This document shows positions 25,958 through 34,250 of a stretch of 64,000 nucleotides of DNA, one piece after another. The number at the start of each line of letters is the position of its first letter. Position 1 is the first letter of the stretch. Where the stretch lies: the NCBI RefSeq assembly GCF_945956895.1, contig NZ_CAMFJF010000016.1, forward strand, positions 23,153 to 87,152, written 5' to 3'. The position numbers were made by a program, and so were the translations under genes. This DNA is from an uncultured Allobosea sp. (lineage in GTDB: Bacteria > Pseudomonadota > Alphaproteobacteria > Rhizobiales > Beijerinckiaceae). The notes beneath the pieces were generated by a model, which had not been told where the DNA came from, searched no databases, and saw nothing but the letters and a program-made list of their open reading frames with translations.

Positions 25958-26953
25958 ATGAAGACCATCGCCATTTCGGCTGCGCTCACTGGCGTGCTCA
26001 CGCTTGGCGGCATCGGTGCCGCGCAGGCCTGGGAGCCGACCAAGCCGATCGAGTTCGTCGTCACTTCGGGCGCCGGCGGCGGCACCGATAATTTCGCCCG
26101 CATCATCCAGTCGATCATCACCAAGCACAAGTTCACCGAGCAGCCGATCGTGGTGGTGAACAAGGGCGGTGGCTCCGGCGCCGAAGGCTATGTCTACGGC
26201 AAGGGCGCCAAGGGCGATCCGAACCGCGTCATCTTCGGTACCAACAATGCCTACCTGCTGCCTTACGTCGCCAAGCTCGGCTACAAGGTCTCGGACCTGA
26301 CGCCGGTCGCAGCGCTGGCGCTCGACGAGTTCCTGCTCTGGGTCAAGGGCGATGCCCCCTATGCCGATGCCAAGAGCTATATCGATGCGGTCAAGGCCAA
26401 GCCGATGGGCTTCAAGATGGGCGGCAGCCAGTCGAAGGACACCGACCAGACCCTGACCTCGATGATCCAGGACGCCACCGGCGTGAAATGGATCTATGTG
26501 CCCTTCCAGGGCGGCAGCGCCGCGGCCGTGCAGCTCGCCGGCGGCCATATCGACTCCAACACCAACAACCCCAACGAGAATATCGGCCAGTGGAAGGCCG
26601 GACAGGTGAAGCCGCTCTGCGTCTTCTCGCCGGTGCGTCTCGCCAAGGGCGAGCCGATCTTCGAAGGCAAGGGCTGGGGCGACATCCCGACCTGCAAGGA
26701 AGCGGGCCTGCCGCTGGAGACCTTCCAGATGCCGCGCACCGTCTGGCTGCCGGCCGACGTTCCGGCCGATGCCGTGACTTATTATGCCGGCCTGCTGGAG
26801 AAGGTCTCCAAGACCCCGGAATGGCAGGAATTCGTGACGCGCACCGCCCAGACCGGCAAGTTCATGAAGGGCAAGGAACTCGCCGATTTCGTCGCCAAGG
26901 ACGAGGCTGCCAACAAGAAAGTCTTCGAGAACGAAGGCTGGGTCGCGAAGTAA
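25958..26953 (+). CDS. tctC: Tripartite tricarboxylate transporter substrate-binding protein (TctC family)
   Basis: A 331-residue periplasmic protein. The start at 25958 has GGGAGAG upstream and gives the signal peptide MKTIAISAALTGVLTLGGIGAAQA, cleaved before WEPTKP. The Bug/TctC fold is recognised from the P-x-K-P-IEFVV start, GGGTDNFAR (ligand-carboxylate loop) and GSGAEGYVYGKGA. It feeds the TctB/TctA pair encoded downstream. Ligands in the family are di- and tricarboxylates or aromatic acids. A palindromic repeat lies between this gene and tctB. Confidence 0.9.
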   Translation: MKTIAISAALTGVLTLGGIGAAQAWEPTKPIEFVVTSGAGGGTDNFARIIQSIITKHKFTEQPIVVVNKGGGSGAEGYVYGKGAKGDPNRVIFGTNNAYLLPYVAKLGYKVSDLTPVAALALDEFLLWVKGDAPYADAKSYIDAVKAKPMGFKMGGSQSKDTDQTLTSMIQDATGVKWIYVPFQGGSAAAVQLAGGHIDSNTNNPNENIGQWKAGQVKPLCVFSPVRLAKGEPIFEGKGWGDIPTCKEAGLPLETFQMPRTVWLPADVPADAVTYYAGLLEKVSKTPEWQEFVTRTAQTGKFMKGKELADFVAKDEAANKKVFENEGWVAK

Positions 26954-26961
26954 GGTGGGAT

Positions 26962-27052
26962 CGTCATTCCCGGGCGGCGCAGCGCGCCGACCCGGGAATC
27001 TCATGACGAGAAGGCTGGTTTCCGAGATGGCCGGGTCAAGCCCGGCCATGAC
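26962..27052. repeat. Double-hairpin repeat between tctC and tctB, CGTCATTCCCGGG family
   Basis: Two adjacent stems: ATTCCCGGG/CCCGGGAAT (26966-26974 with 26991-26999) and ATGGCCGGG/CCCGGCCAT (27027-27035 with 27041-27049), bracketed by CGTCAT and ATGACG. It starts nine bases after the tctC stop and fills the intergenic space inside the transporter operon. It is related in sequence to the repeats at 43161, 49433 and 50888. Confidence 0.85.
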
Positions 27053-27082
27053 GCGCAAGCCCTGAAAGGGAGAACTCACCGC

Positions 27083-27571
27083 ATGATCACCCGCTTCTGG
27101 GCAGAGATCGGGACGGCCGTCCTGACGCTGGTCTTCGGGCTCGTCATCGTGAAGGGCTCGCTGGAGTTCGGCATCGGCTGGGATACGTCCGGCCCGCAGC
27201 CCGGCGCCTTTCCCTTCTACGCGGGGGCGCTGATCGCGCTGGCGAGCCTGGGCACGCTTGCCGTCACCATCGGCCAGCGTGTCGCCGGCAAGGCCGCACT
27301 TGCCGAGGCCTTCCTCGACGCCGAGCGCGGCAAGCGCGTGCTCGCCTTCCTCTTGCCGCTCGTCGCCTTCGTCGTGCTGAGCGCGACCCTCGGCATGTAT
27401 GTCGCGACGATCGTCTACCTCGTCTTCGCGATGCGCTTCCAAGGCGGCTATGGCTGGCTGCAGAGCCTCGGCACCGCCTTCGTGACGGCGGCTTTCTTCT
27501 ATTTCGCGCTCGAGAAATTCTTCCAGATCGGCCTGCTCAAGGGCCCGATCGAGCCGCTCATCGGCCTCTGA
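27083..27571 (+). CDS. tctB: Tripartite tricarboxylate transporter small membrane subunit (TctB family)
   Basis: A 162-residue membrane protein with four predicted helices (about residues 8-25, 41-62, 92-110 and 115-150) and the family's N-terminal DTSGPQPGAFPFYAG segment. The length and position between tctC and tctA match the TTT order C-B-A. It starts 31 bases after the intergenic repeat and ends 18 bases before tctA. Confidence 0.9.
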   Translation: MITRFWAEIGTAVLTLVFGLVIVKGSLEFGIGWDTSGPQPGAFPFYAGALIALASLGTLAVTIGQRVAGKAALAEAFLDAERGKRVLAFLLPLVAFVVLSATLGMYVATIVYLVFAMRFQGGYGWLQSLGTAFVTAAFFYFALEKFFQIGLLKGPIEPLIGL

Positions 27572-27589
27572 GACGGCGGGGATATCAGC

Positions 27590-29101
27590 ATGGACAACAT
27601 CGCCAACCTGATGCACGGCTTCTCGGTCGCGCTCACCACGCACCATGTCCTGCTGATGATGGCGGGCGTCCTCCTCGGGGTACTCGTCGGCGTCTTGCCG
27701 GGGTTGGGCGCGCCCAACGGCGTCTCGCTGCTGCTGCCGCTGACCTTCTCGATGGACCCGGTCTCGGCGATCATCCTGCTGACCTCGCTTTACTGGGGCG
27801 CGCTCTTCGGCGGCTCGACCACTTCGATCCTGTTCAACATCCCCGGCGAGCCCTCATCGGTCGCGACGACCTTCGACGGCCATCCCATGGCCAAGCAGGG
27901 CAAGGCGACCGAGGCGCTGTCCTTCGCCTTCCTCTCGGCCGGTTTTGGCGCGCTGGCCGGCGTCATCCTGATCACGCTGCTCTCCGGCTGGGTCGCGAAA
28001 TTCGCGCTGCGCTTCTCCTCGCCCGAATATTTCGCCGTCTATTTCATGACCTTCGCGAGCTTCATCGGGCTCGGCGGCGCCTCACCCTTCAAGACGGTGG
28101 TCTCGATGGCGATCGGTTTCGCGCTCGCCACCATCGGCATGGACTCGGTCTCCGGCAATGTCCGCCTGACCTTCGAGTTCGACGTGCTGCTGGCGGGCGT
28201 CAGCTTCCTGATCGCGGTGATCGGGCTGTTCGGCATCGGCGAGTTGCTGCTGACGATGGAAGAAGGGCTGAAATTCGAGGGCGTCGCCGCGAAGGTCCGC
28301 GTCGGGGATGTTTTGCGGACTGCCATGAAACTGCCGCCCTACTGGCTCGCCCTGCTGCGCTCCTCGTTGATCGGCATCTGGATGGGCATCACGCCAGGCG
28401 GGCCGACGGCCGCCTCCTTCATGAGCTACGCCATGGCCAAGCGCTCCTCGCGCCACCCCGCCAAATTCGGCAAGGGCGAGCCCGAGGGCGTGATCGCGCC
28501 GGAGACCGCCGACCATGCCGCCGGCTCCGCCGCCATGCTGCCGATGCTGGCGCTCGGCATTCCCGGCTCGGCGACGGCCGCCGTGATGATGGGCGGCCTG
28601 ATGATCTGGGGCCTCAATCCCGGCCCGACGCTGTTCACCGACCGGCCGGACTTCGTCTGGGGCCTGATCGCCTCGATGTATCTCGGCAATGTCGTTGCGG
28701 TCGTGGTCGTGCTGGCGACGGTGCCGCTCTTCGCCTCGATCCTGCGCATCCCCTTCTCGATCATCGGGCCGATCATCGTGGTGATCTGCTTCATCGGCGC
28801 CTTCACCGCCGCGAGCAAGGAATTCGACATCTGGCTCGCGCTGGTCTTCGGCCTGGTCGGCTATGTCTTCAAGAAGCTCGACTACCCGATCGCGCCGCTC
28901 GTGCTGGCCATGGTCATCGGCGACAAGGCCGAGGACGCCTTCCGCCAGTCGATGATCTTCAGCCAGGGCTCGCTCTCGATCTTCTGGTCGAACCCGCTGG
29001 TCTCGACGCTGATGGCGATCGGTCTCGCGCTGCTGGTCATGCCGGTCCTCGGCTCGATCGCGCGCCGCTTGCGCGGCACCAAGGCCGCCAGCACCGCCTG
29101 A
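27590..29101 (+). CDS. tctA: Tripartite tricarboxylate transporter large membrane subunit (TctA family)
   Basis: A 503-residue integral membrane protein with about twelve helices. It carries the diagnostic TctA motifs LPGLGAPNGVSLLLPLTF (about residue 36), GGSTTSILFNIPGEPSSVAT (about 76) and, near the middle, LGIPGSATAAVMMGGL (about 322). It forms the transport channel with TctB and takes substrate from TctC. It is followed after 33 bases by the dehydratase-like gene of the same operon. Confidence 0.93.
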   Translation: MDNIANLMHGFSVALTTHHVLLMMAGVLLGVLVGVLPGLGAPNGVSLLLPLTFSMDPVSAIILLTSLYWGALFGGSTTSILFNIPGEPSSVATTFDGHPMAKQGKATEALSFAFLSAGFGALAGVILITLLSGWVAKFALRFSSPEYFAVYFMTFASFIGLGGASPFKTVVSMAIGFALATIGMDSVSGNVRLTFEFDVLLAGVSFLIAVIGLFGIGELLLTMEEGLKFEGVAAKVRVGDVLRTAMKLPPYWLALLRSSLIGIWMGITPGGPTAASFMSYAMAKRSSRHPAKFGKGEPEGVIAPETADHAAGSAAMLPMLALGIPGSATAAVMMGGLMIWGLNPGPTLFTDRPDFVWGLIASMYLGNVVAVVVVLATVPLFASILRIPFSIIGPIIVVICFIGAFTAASKEFDIWLALVFGLVGYVFKKLDYPIAPLVLAMVIGDKAEDAFRQSMIFSQGSLSIFWSNPLVSTLMAIGLALLVMPVLGSIARRLRGTKAASTA

Positions 29102-29134
29102 TCCTTTCCTGTCCGCCACCGACGAGATGACGCC

Positions 29135-30052
29135 ATGACCGAACCCTACAAGGGCATCCTGCCGATCGCGCCGACCATCTTCCACGACAATGGCGACCTC
29201 GATATCGAGGGCAACAAGCGCGTCATGGACCTGATGGTCGACCAGGGCGTCGACGGCATCTGCATCCTCGCCAATTTCTCGGAGCAGTTCCTGCTCACCG
29301 ATGAGGAGCGCGAGCAGGTGATGCGGCTCTCGCTGGAGCAGGTCGCCGGCCGCGTGCCAGTCATCGTCACCACCTCGCATTTCGCGACGCGCATCGCTGC
29401 CGCCCGCGCCAAGGCCGCAGCGGACGCCGGCGCGAAGATGCTGATGATGATGCCGCCCTATCACGGCGCGCTGCTCAAGGCCGACGAGCAGGGCATGATC
29501 GAGCATTTCAAGGCGGTGGCCGATGCCTGCGGCATTCCGATCATCCTGCAGGACGCGCCGCTCTCGGGCGTGACCATGACCGTGCCCTTCATGATCCGGC
29601 TGGCGAAGGAGGTTCCGCTCGTCCGCTATTTCAAGATCGAGGTGCCCGGCACCGCCAACAAGCTGCGCGCATTGATCGAGGCCGGCGGCGACGCCGTGGT
29701 CGGCCCCTTCGACGGCGAGGAGGCGATCACGCTGATGGCCGATCTCGATGCCGGCGCGACCGGCACGATGACCTCGGCGATGATCCCGGATCTGATCAAG
29801 CCGATCCTCGCAGCGCATGCGACGGGTGACCGCAAGCAGGCGGCGGCGCTCTATGCCCGCGTGCTGCCGATCATCAATTACGAGAACCGCCAATGCGGCC
29901 TGCGCTCGGCCAAGGCGGTGATGAAGGAGGGCGGCGTCATCAGGTCGGAAGCCGTGCGTCATCCGTTGACGCCGCTGCATCCGAAGACCCGCGAGGGACT
30001 TATCGAGCTGGCGCGCGAGCTCGATCCGCTGGCACTGCGCTGGGGCAAGTAG
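29135..30052 (+). CDS. DapA-superfamily enzyme resembling L-2-keto-3-deoxyarabonate dehydratase
   Basis: A 305-residue class I aldolase-fold protein. The Schiff-base lysine is Lys167 in RYFKIE. The catalytic residues of true DapA are missing: the GTTGE loop is replaced by ANFSE (residues 46-50) and the YNxP tyrosine by QDAP (139-142). ANFSEQF, QDAP, YFKIE, GPFDGEEAITL and ENRQ match my memory of L-2-keto-3-deoxyarabonate dehydratases, which make alpha-ketoglutarate semialdehyde. That assignment is from family knowledge, not a search, and no semialdehyde dehydrogenase gene is in the window. It lies 33 bases after tctA in the same operon. Confidence 0.75.
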   Translation: MTEPYKGILPIAPTIFHDNGDLDIEGNKRVMDLMVDQGVDGICILANFSEQFLLTDEEREQVMRLSLEQVAGRVPVIVTTSHFATRIAAARAKAAADAGAKMLMMMPPYHGALLKADEQGMIEHFKAVADACGIPIILQDAPLSGVTMTVPFMIRLAKEVPLVRYFKIEVPGTANKLRALIEAGGDAVVGPFDGEEAITLMADLDAGATGTMTSAMIPDLIKPILAAHATGDRKQAAALYARVLPIINYENRQCGLRSAKAVMKEGGVIRSEAVRHPLTPLHPKTREGLIELARELDPLALRWGK

Positions 30053-30186
30053 GCGAGATTCCGGCAGGCGTGAGCGGGGTTGCGTTTTTCGCTGATCGCT
30101 CCGCCTTTACAAAGCGGGTCGGATCGCGGGAACTTCTCCGCCGCCTGCCGCCCGGCGGGAAGCCTCGGACGTCGGAAGGTGAGCGC

Positions 30187-30906
30187 ATGCCCAGTCTCAA
30201 GCCGGTAACCCGCGAGAAGCTGCGCACGGTTTCCGTCGCCACGCTCTGCACCGCCCTGTTCAAGCGTGGCCTGCGCAACCAGTTCATCCAGGATGTTCGC
30301 CCGCTCAATCCCGGTGCCGGAACCATGGTCGGCGAGGCCTTCACCTTACGCTACATCCCGGCGCGCGAGGATCTGAACCAACTCTCCGTCTTCCAGGACC
30401 GCGCTCATCCGCAACGCAAGGCGGTCGAGGATTGCCCGCCCGGCGCCGTCATGGTGATCGACAGCCGCAAGGACCCGCGTGCCGCCTCGGCCGGCGGCAT
30501 CCTCGTCTCGCGCTTGATGAAGCGCGGCGTTGCCGGCGTCGTCACCGATGGCGGCTTCCGCGACTCCTACGAGATCGCGCGGCTACCGTTCCCGACCTAT
30601 CACAACCGCCCCTCCTCCCCGACCAACCTGACCCTGCACCAGGCCATCGACATCAACGTGCCGATCGGCTGCGGCGATGTCGCGGTCTTCCCGGGCGATG
30701 TCGTGGTCGGCGATGCCGAAGGCGTCATCGTCATCCCCGCCCATCTCGCCGACGAGGTCGCGGCCGAGGCGGTCGAGATGACCGCCTTCGAGGATTTCGT
30801 CACCGAAGAGGTGCTGAAGGGCCGCTCGATCCTCGGCCTCTATCCGGCGACGGAGGAGCAGACCAAAGTCGATTTCGCGGCGTGGCGGAAAGCCAACGGC
30901 CGCTGA
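30187..30906 (+). CDS. RraA-like / 4-hydroxy-4-methyl-2-oxoglutarate aldolase family protein
   Basis: A 239-residue protein starting at the ATG at 30187 with GAAGG upstream. The catalytic loop TDGGFRD (Arg125, Asp126) matches the GGxRD motif of HMG/CHA aldolases, and GDVVVGDAEGVIVIP is the conserved C-terminal strand region. Such enzymes cleave 4-hydroxy-4-substituted 2-oxo acids or decarboxylate oxaloacetate with a divalent metal. The catabolic operon context favours an enzyme over an RNase E regulator. It lies 134 bases after the dehydratase gene and appears to close the cluster. Confidence 0.83.
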   Translation: MPSLKPVTREKLRTVSVATLCTALFKRGLRNQFIQDVRPLNPGAGTMVGEAFTLRYIPAREDLNQLSVFQDRAHPQRKAVEDCPPGAVMVIDSRKDPRAASAGGILVSRLMKRGVAGVVTDGGFRDSYEIARLPFPTYHNRPSSPTNLTLHQAIDINVPIGCGDVAVFPGDVVVGDAEGVIVIPAHLADEVAAEAVEMTAFEDFVTEEVLKGRSILGLYPATEEQTKVDFAAWRKANGR

Positions 30907-30934
30907 TCGGGGCGGCCTCTTGGTTTGAGGCAGG

Positions 30935-31408
30935 TCAATTCGCCGCGGTCGGCGCCAGCCGCGCCCGGCCGAGCACCATCATCCGGTCGACCTGGAAGCC
31001 CGAGCGCTGGAAGGCGTCATGGTCCTGCGGCCAGGCGGCCGAGCGCTCCAGCGAGATCGCGATCCGGGGCAGGTCGAGCTCGATCGCGAGCTGGTTGGCG
31101 AAGCGCAGCAACGCATCGACCAGATGGGTGCCCGGCAGGCGCAGCATCGCGAGCTCCGAGATTTCCAGCGCCGTGCCACCCGCGATCGTCTGGGCGACGC
31201 GGAAGGTGAACACGGCATGCGGCATGGCGCGCGCGTCGCGGAGCGCGAAGACGCCGCGCGGCCGCGCGCCGTCCTGCGAATTGTCACGCACGAAGGCGGC
31301 CCATCCATCCGGCGTCACCTCCGGATGCAGCATGGCGACGAGGCTGAAGACCGTGTCGGCGCTGGCCGGCGCGATACGCGCGACCTCGAAGATTTCATCG
31401 CCCGTCAC
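30935..31408 (-). CDS. Hypothetical protein, possible GNAT-fold acetyltransferase
   Basis: A 157-residue soluble protein. A GNAT-like beta-alpha arrangement is suggested by AVFTFRVAQTIAGGTALEISELAMLRLPGTHLVDALLRFANQLA and the late strand IAISLERSA followed by FQRSGFQVDRMMVLGRA, which resembles the C-terminal GNAT motif (yekxGF). The acetyl-CoA loop is not convincing. It is convergent with the rraA-like gene and divergent from fnrN. Confidence 0.6.
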   Translation of the reverse strand: MTGDEIFEVARIAPASADTVFSLVAMLHPEVTPDGWAAFVRDNSQDGARPRGVFALRDARAMPHAVFTFRVAQTIAGGTALEISELAMLRLPGTHLVDALLRFANQLAIELDLPRIAISLERSAAWPQDHDAFQRSGFQVDRMMVLGRARLAPTAAN

Positions 31409-31465
31409 GTGCGGCTTCTCCCGAATTCAGGGACGCACGGTGGTTGCGGGGAGCATGGTGTTGCA

Positions 31466-31479
31466 TTGACCTGGATCAA
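31466..31479. promoter_or_regulatory. FNR box upstream of fnrN
   Basis: TTGACCTGGATCAA matches the FNR/FixK consensus TTGAT-N4-ATCAA at 9 of 10 positions. It is 84 bases upstream of the fnrN start and 58 bases from the divergent gene at 31408. It suggests autoregulation, as known for rhizobial fnrN. Confidence 0.85.
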
Positions 31480-31562
31480 TTTCGCCGGCTGCGACGGAGA
31501 GCGCACTTTGTGACCTTGCCCGCCTCGGTTATGGTCTCGTCGATAAGCGGGAAGATGCGATC

Positions 31563-32282
31563 GTGAACTGTCACCCTTCGGCCTGTAGCGCTACGCACCG
31601 TGGGGAAGGCAATTGCCGCAACTGCATGGTGCGTCTGGTCAGCGTCTGCGCCTCCCTTTCAGACGATGAGCTGGCGCTGCTGGAATCCCTGGCGCACCCG
31701 ACGCATTTCGCCTCGGGCGAGACGCTGTTCACGCAGGGGCGCGAGGCGCATTCGGTCTACAACGTCACGGCCGGTGTCGTGCGCCTTTACAAGCTCCTGT
31801 CCGACGGTCGCCGTCAGGTCGTCGGCTTCGCCCTGCCGGGCGATTTCCTCGGGCTCGCGATGCGCGATGCCTATGGCTTCTCGGCTGATGCGATCGGCGA
31901 GGTCGCCGCCTGCGCCTTCTCGCGGGGCGCCTATACCGCGCTGGTCGATGCCAAGCCGCATCTGCTGAAGCGTCTGCACGAGTTCGCGACGCATGAGCTT
32001 ACGCTCGCCCATGAGCAGATGATGCTGCTCGGCCGCCGCACCGCCGAGGAGAAGCTGATCTGCTTCCTGCTCGGCATGCAGCAGCGCTGGGCGCGGCTCG
32101 GCAAGCCCTCGGTCACGGTGCCCTTGCCGATGACGCGGCAGGACATCGCCGACTTCCTCGGCCTCACCATCGAGACGGTGAGCCGCACTTTCACCCGCCT
32201 CGCCAAGGACAAGACGATCCTGATCGTCCCCGGCGGTGTGCGCGTGATGAACCCCGAGCGCATGAGCGCCGTCGCGGCCTGA
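31563..32282 (+). CDS. fnrN: Crp/Fnr-family oxygen-responsive regulator, FnrN type
   Basis: A 239-residue regulator. The N-terminal cysteines form the C-x2-C-x7-C pattern (Cys18, Cys21, Cys29), with the distal Cys117 in VAACAFS, as required for an oxygen-labile [4Fe-4S] cluster. The cyclic-nucleotide-type beta roll is at about 45-130, the dimer helix at about 140-165, and the recognition helix carries ETVSR, the FNR specificity signature. The GTG start at 31563 is kept because the next ATG (31626) would remove two cluster cysteines. FNR boxes precede this gene and ccoN, so it should activate the cbb3 oxidase under low oxygen. Confidence 0.93.
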   Translation: MNCHPSACSATHRGEGNCRNCMVRLVSVCASLSDDELALLESLAHPTHFASGETLFTQGREAHSVYNVTAGVVRLYKLLSDGRRQVVGFALPGDFLGLAMRDAYGFSADAIGEVAACAFSRGAYTALVDAKPHLLKRLHEFATHELTLAHEQMMLLGRRTAEEKLICFLLGMQQRWARLGKPSVTVPLPMTRQDIADFLGLTIETVSRTFTRLAKDKTILIVPGGVRVMNPERMSAVAA

Positions 32283-32300
32283 GAACGAGGTCGGAGTTCG

Positions 32301-32423
32301 AGCCCTCATCCTGAGGAGCCGCGGAACGTGGCGTCTCGAAGGATGTTCCAGATGGTTCGGGAGCCTCCTGAAACATCCTTCGAGACGCCATTCCCAAGAG
32401 AATGGCTCCTCAGGATGAGGGCT
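32301..32423. repeat. Nested palindromic repeat, CCTCATCCTGAGGAGC family
   Basis: Perfect outer 19-base arms (AGCCCTCATCCTGAGGAGC, 32301-32319, with 32405-32423) and perfect inner 18-base arms (GGCGTCTCGAAGGATGTT, 32330-32347, with 32372-32389). It sits between the fnrN stop and the ccoN promoter. It could terminate fnrN transcription and insulate ccoN. No other copy of this family was seen in the window. Confidence 0.88.
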
Positions 32424-32479
32424 CTCCAAAACAGGCTCGAAGCCTGCGCTACCGCGCCGCACCCCGCGCGGCACCCCCG

Positions 32480-32493
32480 TTGACCTGAATCAA
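32480..32493. promoter_or_regulatory. FNR box upstream of ccoN
   Basis: TTGACCTGAATCAA matches TTGAT-N4-ATCAA at 9 of 10 positions and is nearly identical to the site before fnrN. It lies 76 bases upstream of the ccoN GTG, compatible with a class II activator position near -41. Confidence 0.88.
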
Positions 32494-32569
32494 CGCCCCG
32501 CCTTCTCCCGCCCGTTAAGCCTGCCGCGATGGGCGCGCTCATGCGCCGGAGACGAAGCGGGGTTAGAAG

Positions 32570-34237
32570 GTGACGGCAACGGCAAGCCCTGTCAGGCAGG
32601 CGACTGTCGGCGAATTGATCGGGATGCTGATCGCGGCGGCCTGCGTGCTGCCTCTGATCGTGATCGCGGCGCTGACCGAGAATTCCGGCTACGCCTTCCA
32701 CGCCATGCTCGGCGTCCTGGCATCGGCGGCGGCCGTCATCCTGATTGCCAATCGCTGCTTCGACGGTAGCGTTCCGGTCGAGCCACAGGAAATCGACGGC
32801 AAGCCCAACTACAATATGGGGCCGGTCAAGTTCGCGACCGTCGCCGCCATGGTCTGGGGTATCGCCGGCTTCACGGTCGGCCTGCTCATCGCCTCGCAGC
32901 TCGCCTTCCCGGTTCTGAACTTCGATCTGCCCTGGATCAATTTCGGCCGGATGCGGCCCTTGCACACCTCGGCCGTGATCTTCGCCTTCGGCGGCAACGT
33001 GCTGATCGGCACGTCCTTCTATGTCGTGCAGCGCACCTGCCGCGCGCGGCTGGCGGGCATCCTGTCGCCCTGGTTCGTCGTGCTCGGCTACAACTTCTTC
33101 ATCGTCATCGCGGGCACGGGCTACCTGCTGGGCATTACCCAGGGCAAGGAATACGCCGAGCCGGAATGGTATGCCGATCTCTGGCTGACCGTCGTCTGGG
33201 TCGTCTACCTCCTGGTCTTCCTGGGCACGGTGATGAAGCGCCGGGAGCCGCATATCTATGTGGCGAACTGGTTCTATCTCGGCTTCATCCTGACCATCGC
33301 GGTCCTGCATATCGGCAACAACGTCGCCGTGCCGGTCTCGCTCCTGTCGCCGCGCTCCTACGGCCTCTGGTCGGGCGTGCAGGATGCGATGTTCCAGTGG
33401 TGGTACGGCCATAACGCGGTCGGCTTCTTCCTCACCGCCGGCTTCCTCGCGATCATGTACTACTTCGTGCCCAAGCGCGCGGAGCGGCCGATCTACAGCT
33501 ACCGGCTCTCGATCATCCACTTCTGGGCTCTGATCTTCATCTATATCTGGGCCGGTCCGCACCATCTCCATTACACCGCGCTGCCCGACTGGGCGCAGAC
33601 GCTGGGCATGACCTTCTCGATCATGCTGTGGATGCCCTCCTGGGGCGGCATGATCAACGGCATCATGACCTTGTCCGGCGCCTGGGACCGGCTGCGCACC
33701 GATCCCGTCCTGCGGATGATGGTGGTCTCGCTCGCCTTCTACGGCATGTCGACCTTCGAAGGCCCGCTGATGTCGATCAAGGCGGTCAACGGCCTGTCGC
33801 ACTACACCGACTGGACCATCGGCCATGTCCATTCCGGCGCGCTCGGCTGGGTCGCCTATATCTCCTTCGGCGCGATCTACTGCCTGGTGCCCTGGCTCTG
33901 GAACCGCAAGGGGCTCTACTCGCTCAAGCTGGTGAGCTGGCACTTCTGGATCTCGACGCTCGGCATCGTCTTCTACATCACCGCGATGTGGGTTTCCGGC
34001 ATCCTCCAGGGCCTGATGTGGCGCGCCTACACCTCGCTCGGCTTCCTCGAATATTCCTTCATCGAGACCGTCGCGGCGATGCATCCCTTCTATGTGATCC
34101 GCGCGATGGGCGGCGCCCTGTTCCTGATCGGCGCGCTGATCATGGCCTTCAACCTCTGGATGACCGTGCGCTCCGAGAGCGCGGCCGAGATGCCGCGTTC
34201 AGACGAAGCGCCGGCGCCGCTGGCCATGGCCGTCTGA
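32570..34237 (+). CDS. ccoN: cbb3-type cytochrome c oxidase subunit I (CcoN/FixN)
   Basis: A 555-residue haem-copper oxidase catalytic subunit with about twelve to fourteen helices. Metal-binding histidines are visible: LHTSAVIF (low-spin haem), [11 protein letters not shown] (CuB region), [15 protein letters not shown] (CuB His-His) and [10 protein letters not shown] (haem ligands). It reduces oxygen to water with high affinity and pumps protons. The GTG start at 32570 has GGGG seven bases upstream. It is the first gene of ccoNOQPGHIS, preceded by an FNR box. Confidence 0.96.
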   Translation: MTATASPVRQATVGELIGMLIAAACVLPLIVIAALTENSGYAFHAMLGVLASAAAVILIANRCFDGSVPVEPQEIDGKPNYNMGPVKFATVAAMVWGIAGFTVGLLIASQLAFPVLNFDLPWINFGRMRPLHTSAVIFAFGGNVLIGTSFYVVQRTCRARLAGILSPWFVVLGYNFFIVIAGTGYLLGITQGKEYAEPEWYADLWLTVVWVVYLLVFLGTVMKRREPHIYVANWFYLGFILTIAVLHIGNNVAVPVSLLSPRSYGLWSGVQDAMFQWWYGHNAVGFFLTAGFLAIMYYFVPKRAERPIYSYRLSIIHFWALIFIYIWAGPHHLHYTALPDWAQTLGMTFSIMLWMPSWGGMINGIMTLSGAWDRLRTDPVLRMMVVSLAFYGMSTFEGPLMSIKAVNGLSHYTDWTIGHVHSGALGWVAYISFGAIYCLVPWLWNRKGLYSLKLVSWHFWISTLGIVFYITAMWVSGILQGLMWRAYTSLGFLEYSFIETVAAMHPFYVIRAMGGALFLIGALIMAFNLWMTVRSESAAEMPRSDEAPAPLAMAV

Positions 34238-34250
34238 GGAGTTCCGGGCA

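Noticed and set aside
25892..27646. A 584-codon minus-strand frame across tctC and tctB
   Set aside because: Runs through the palindromic repeat and opposite two clear TTT genes; composition is that of a shadow.
29135..30052. Lysine biosynthesis gene dapA
   Set aside because: The catalytic Thr-Thr and Tyr motifs of dihydrodipicolinate synthase are absent.
32306..34084. A 592-codon minus-strand frame
   Set aside because: Antisense to ccoN, whose haem and copper ligands are intact.
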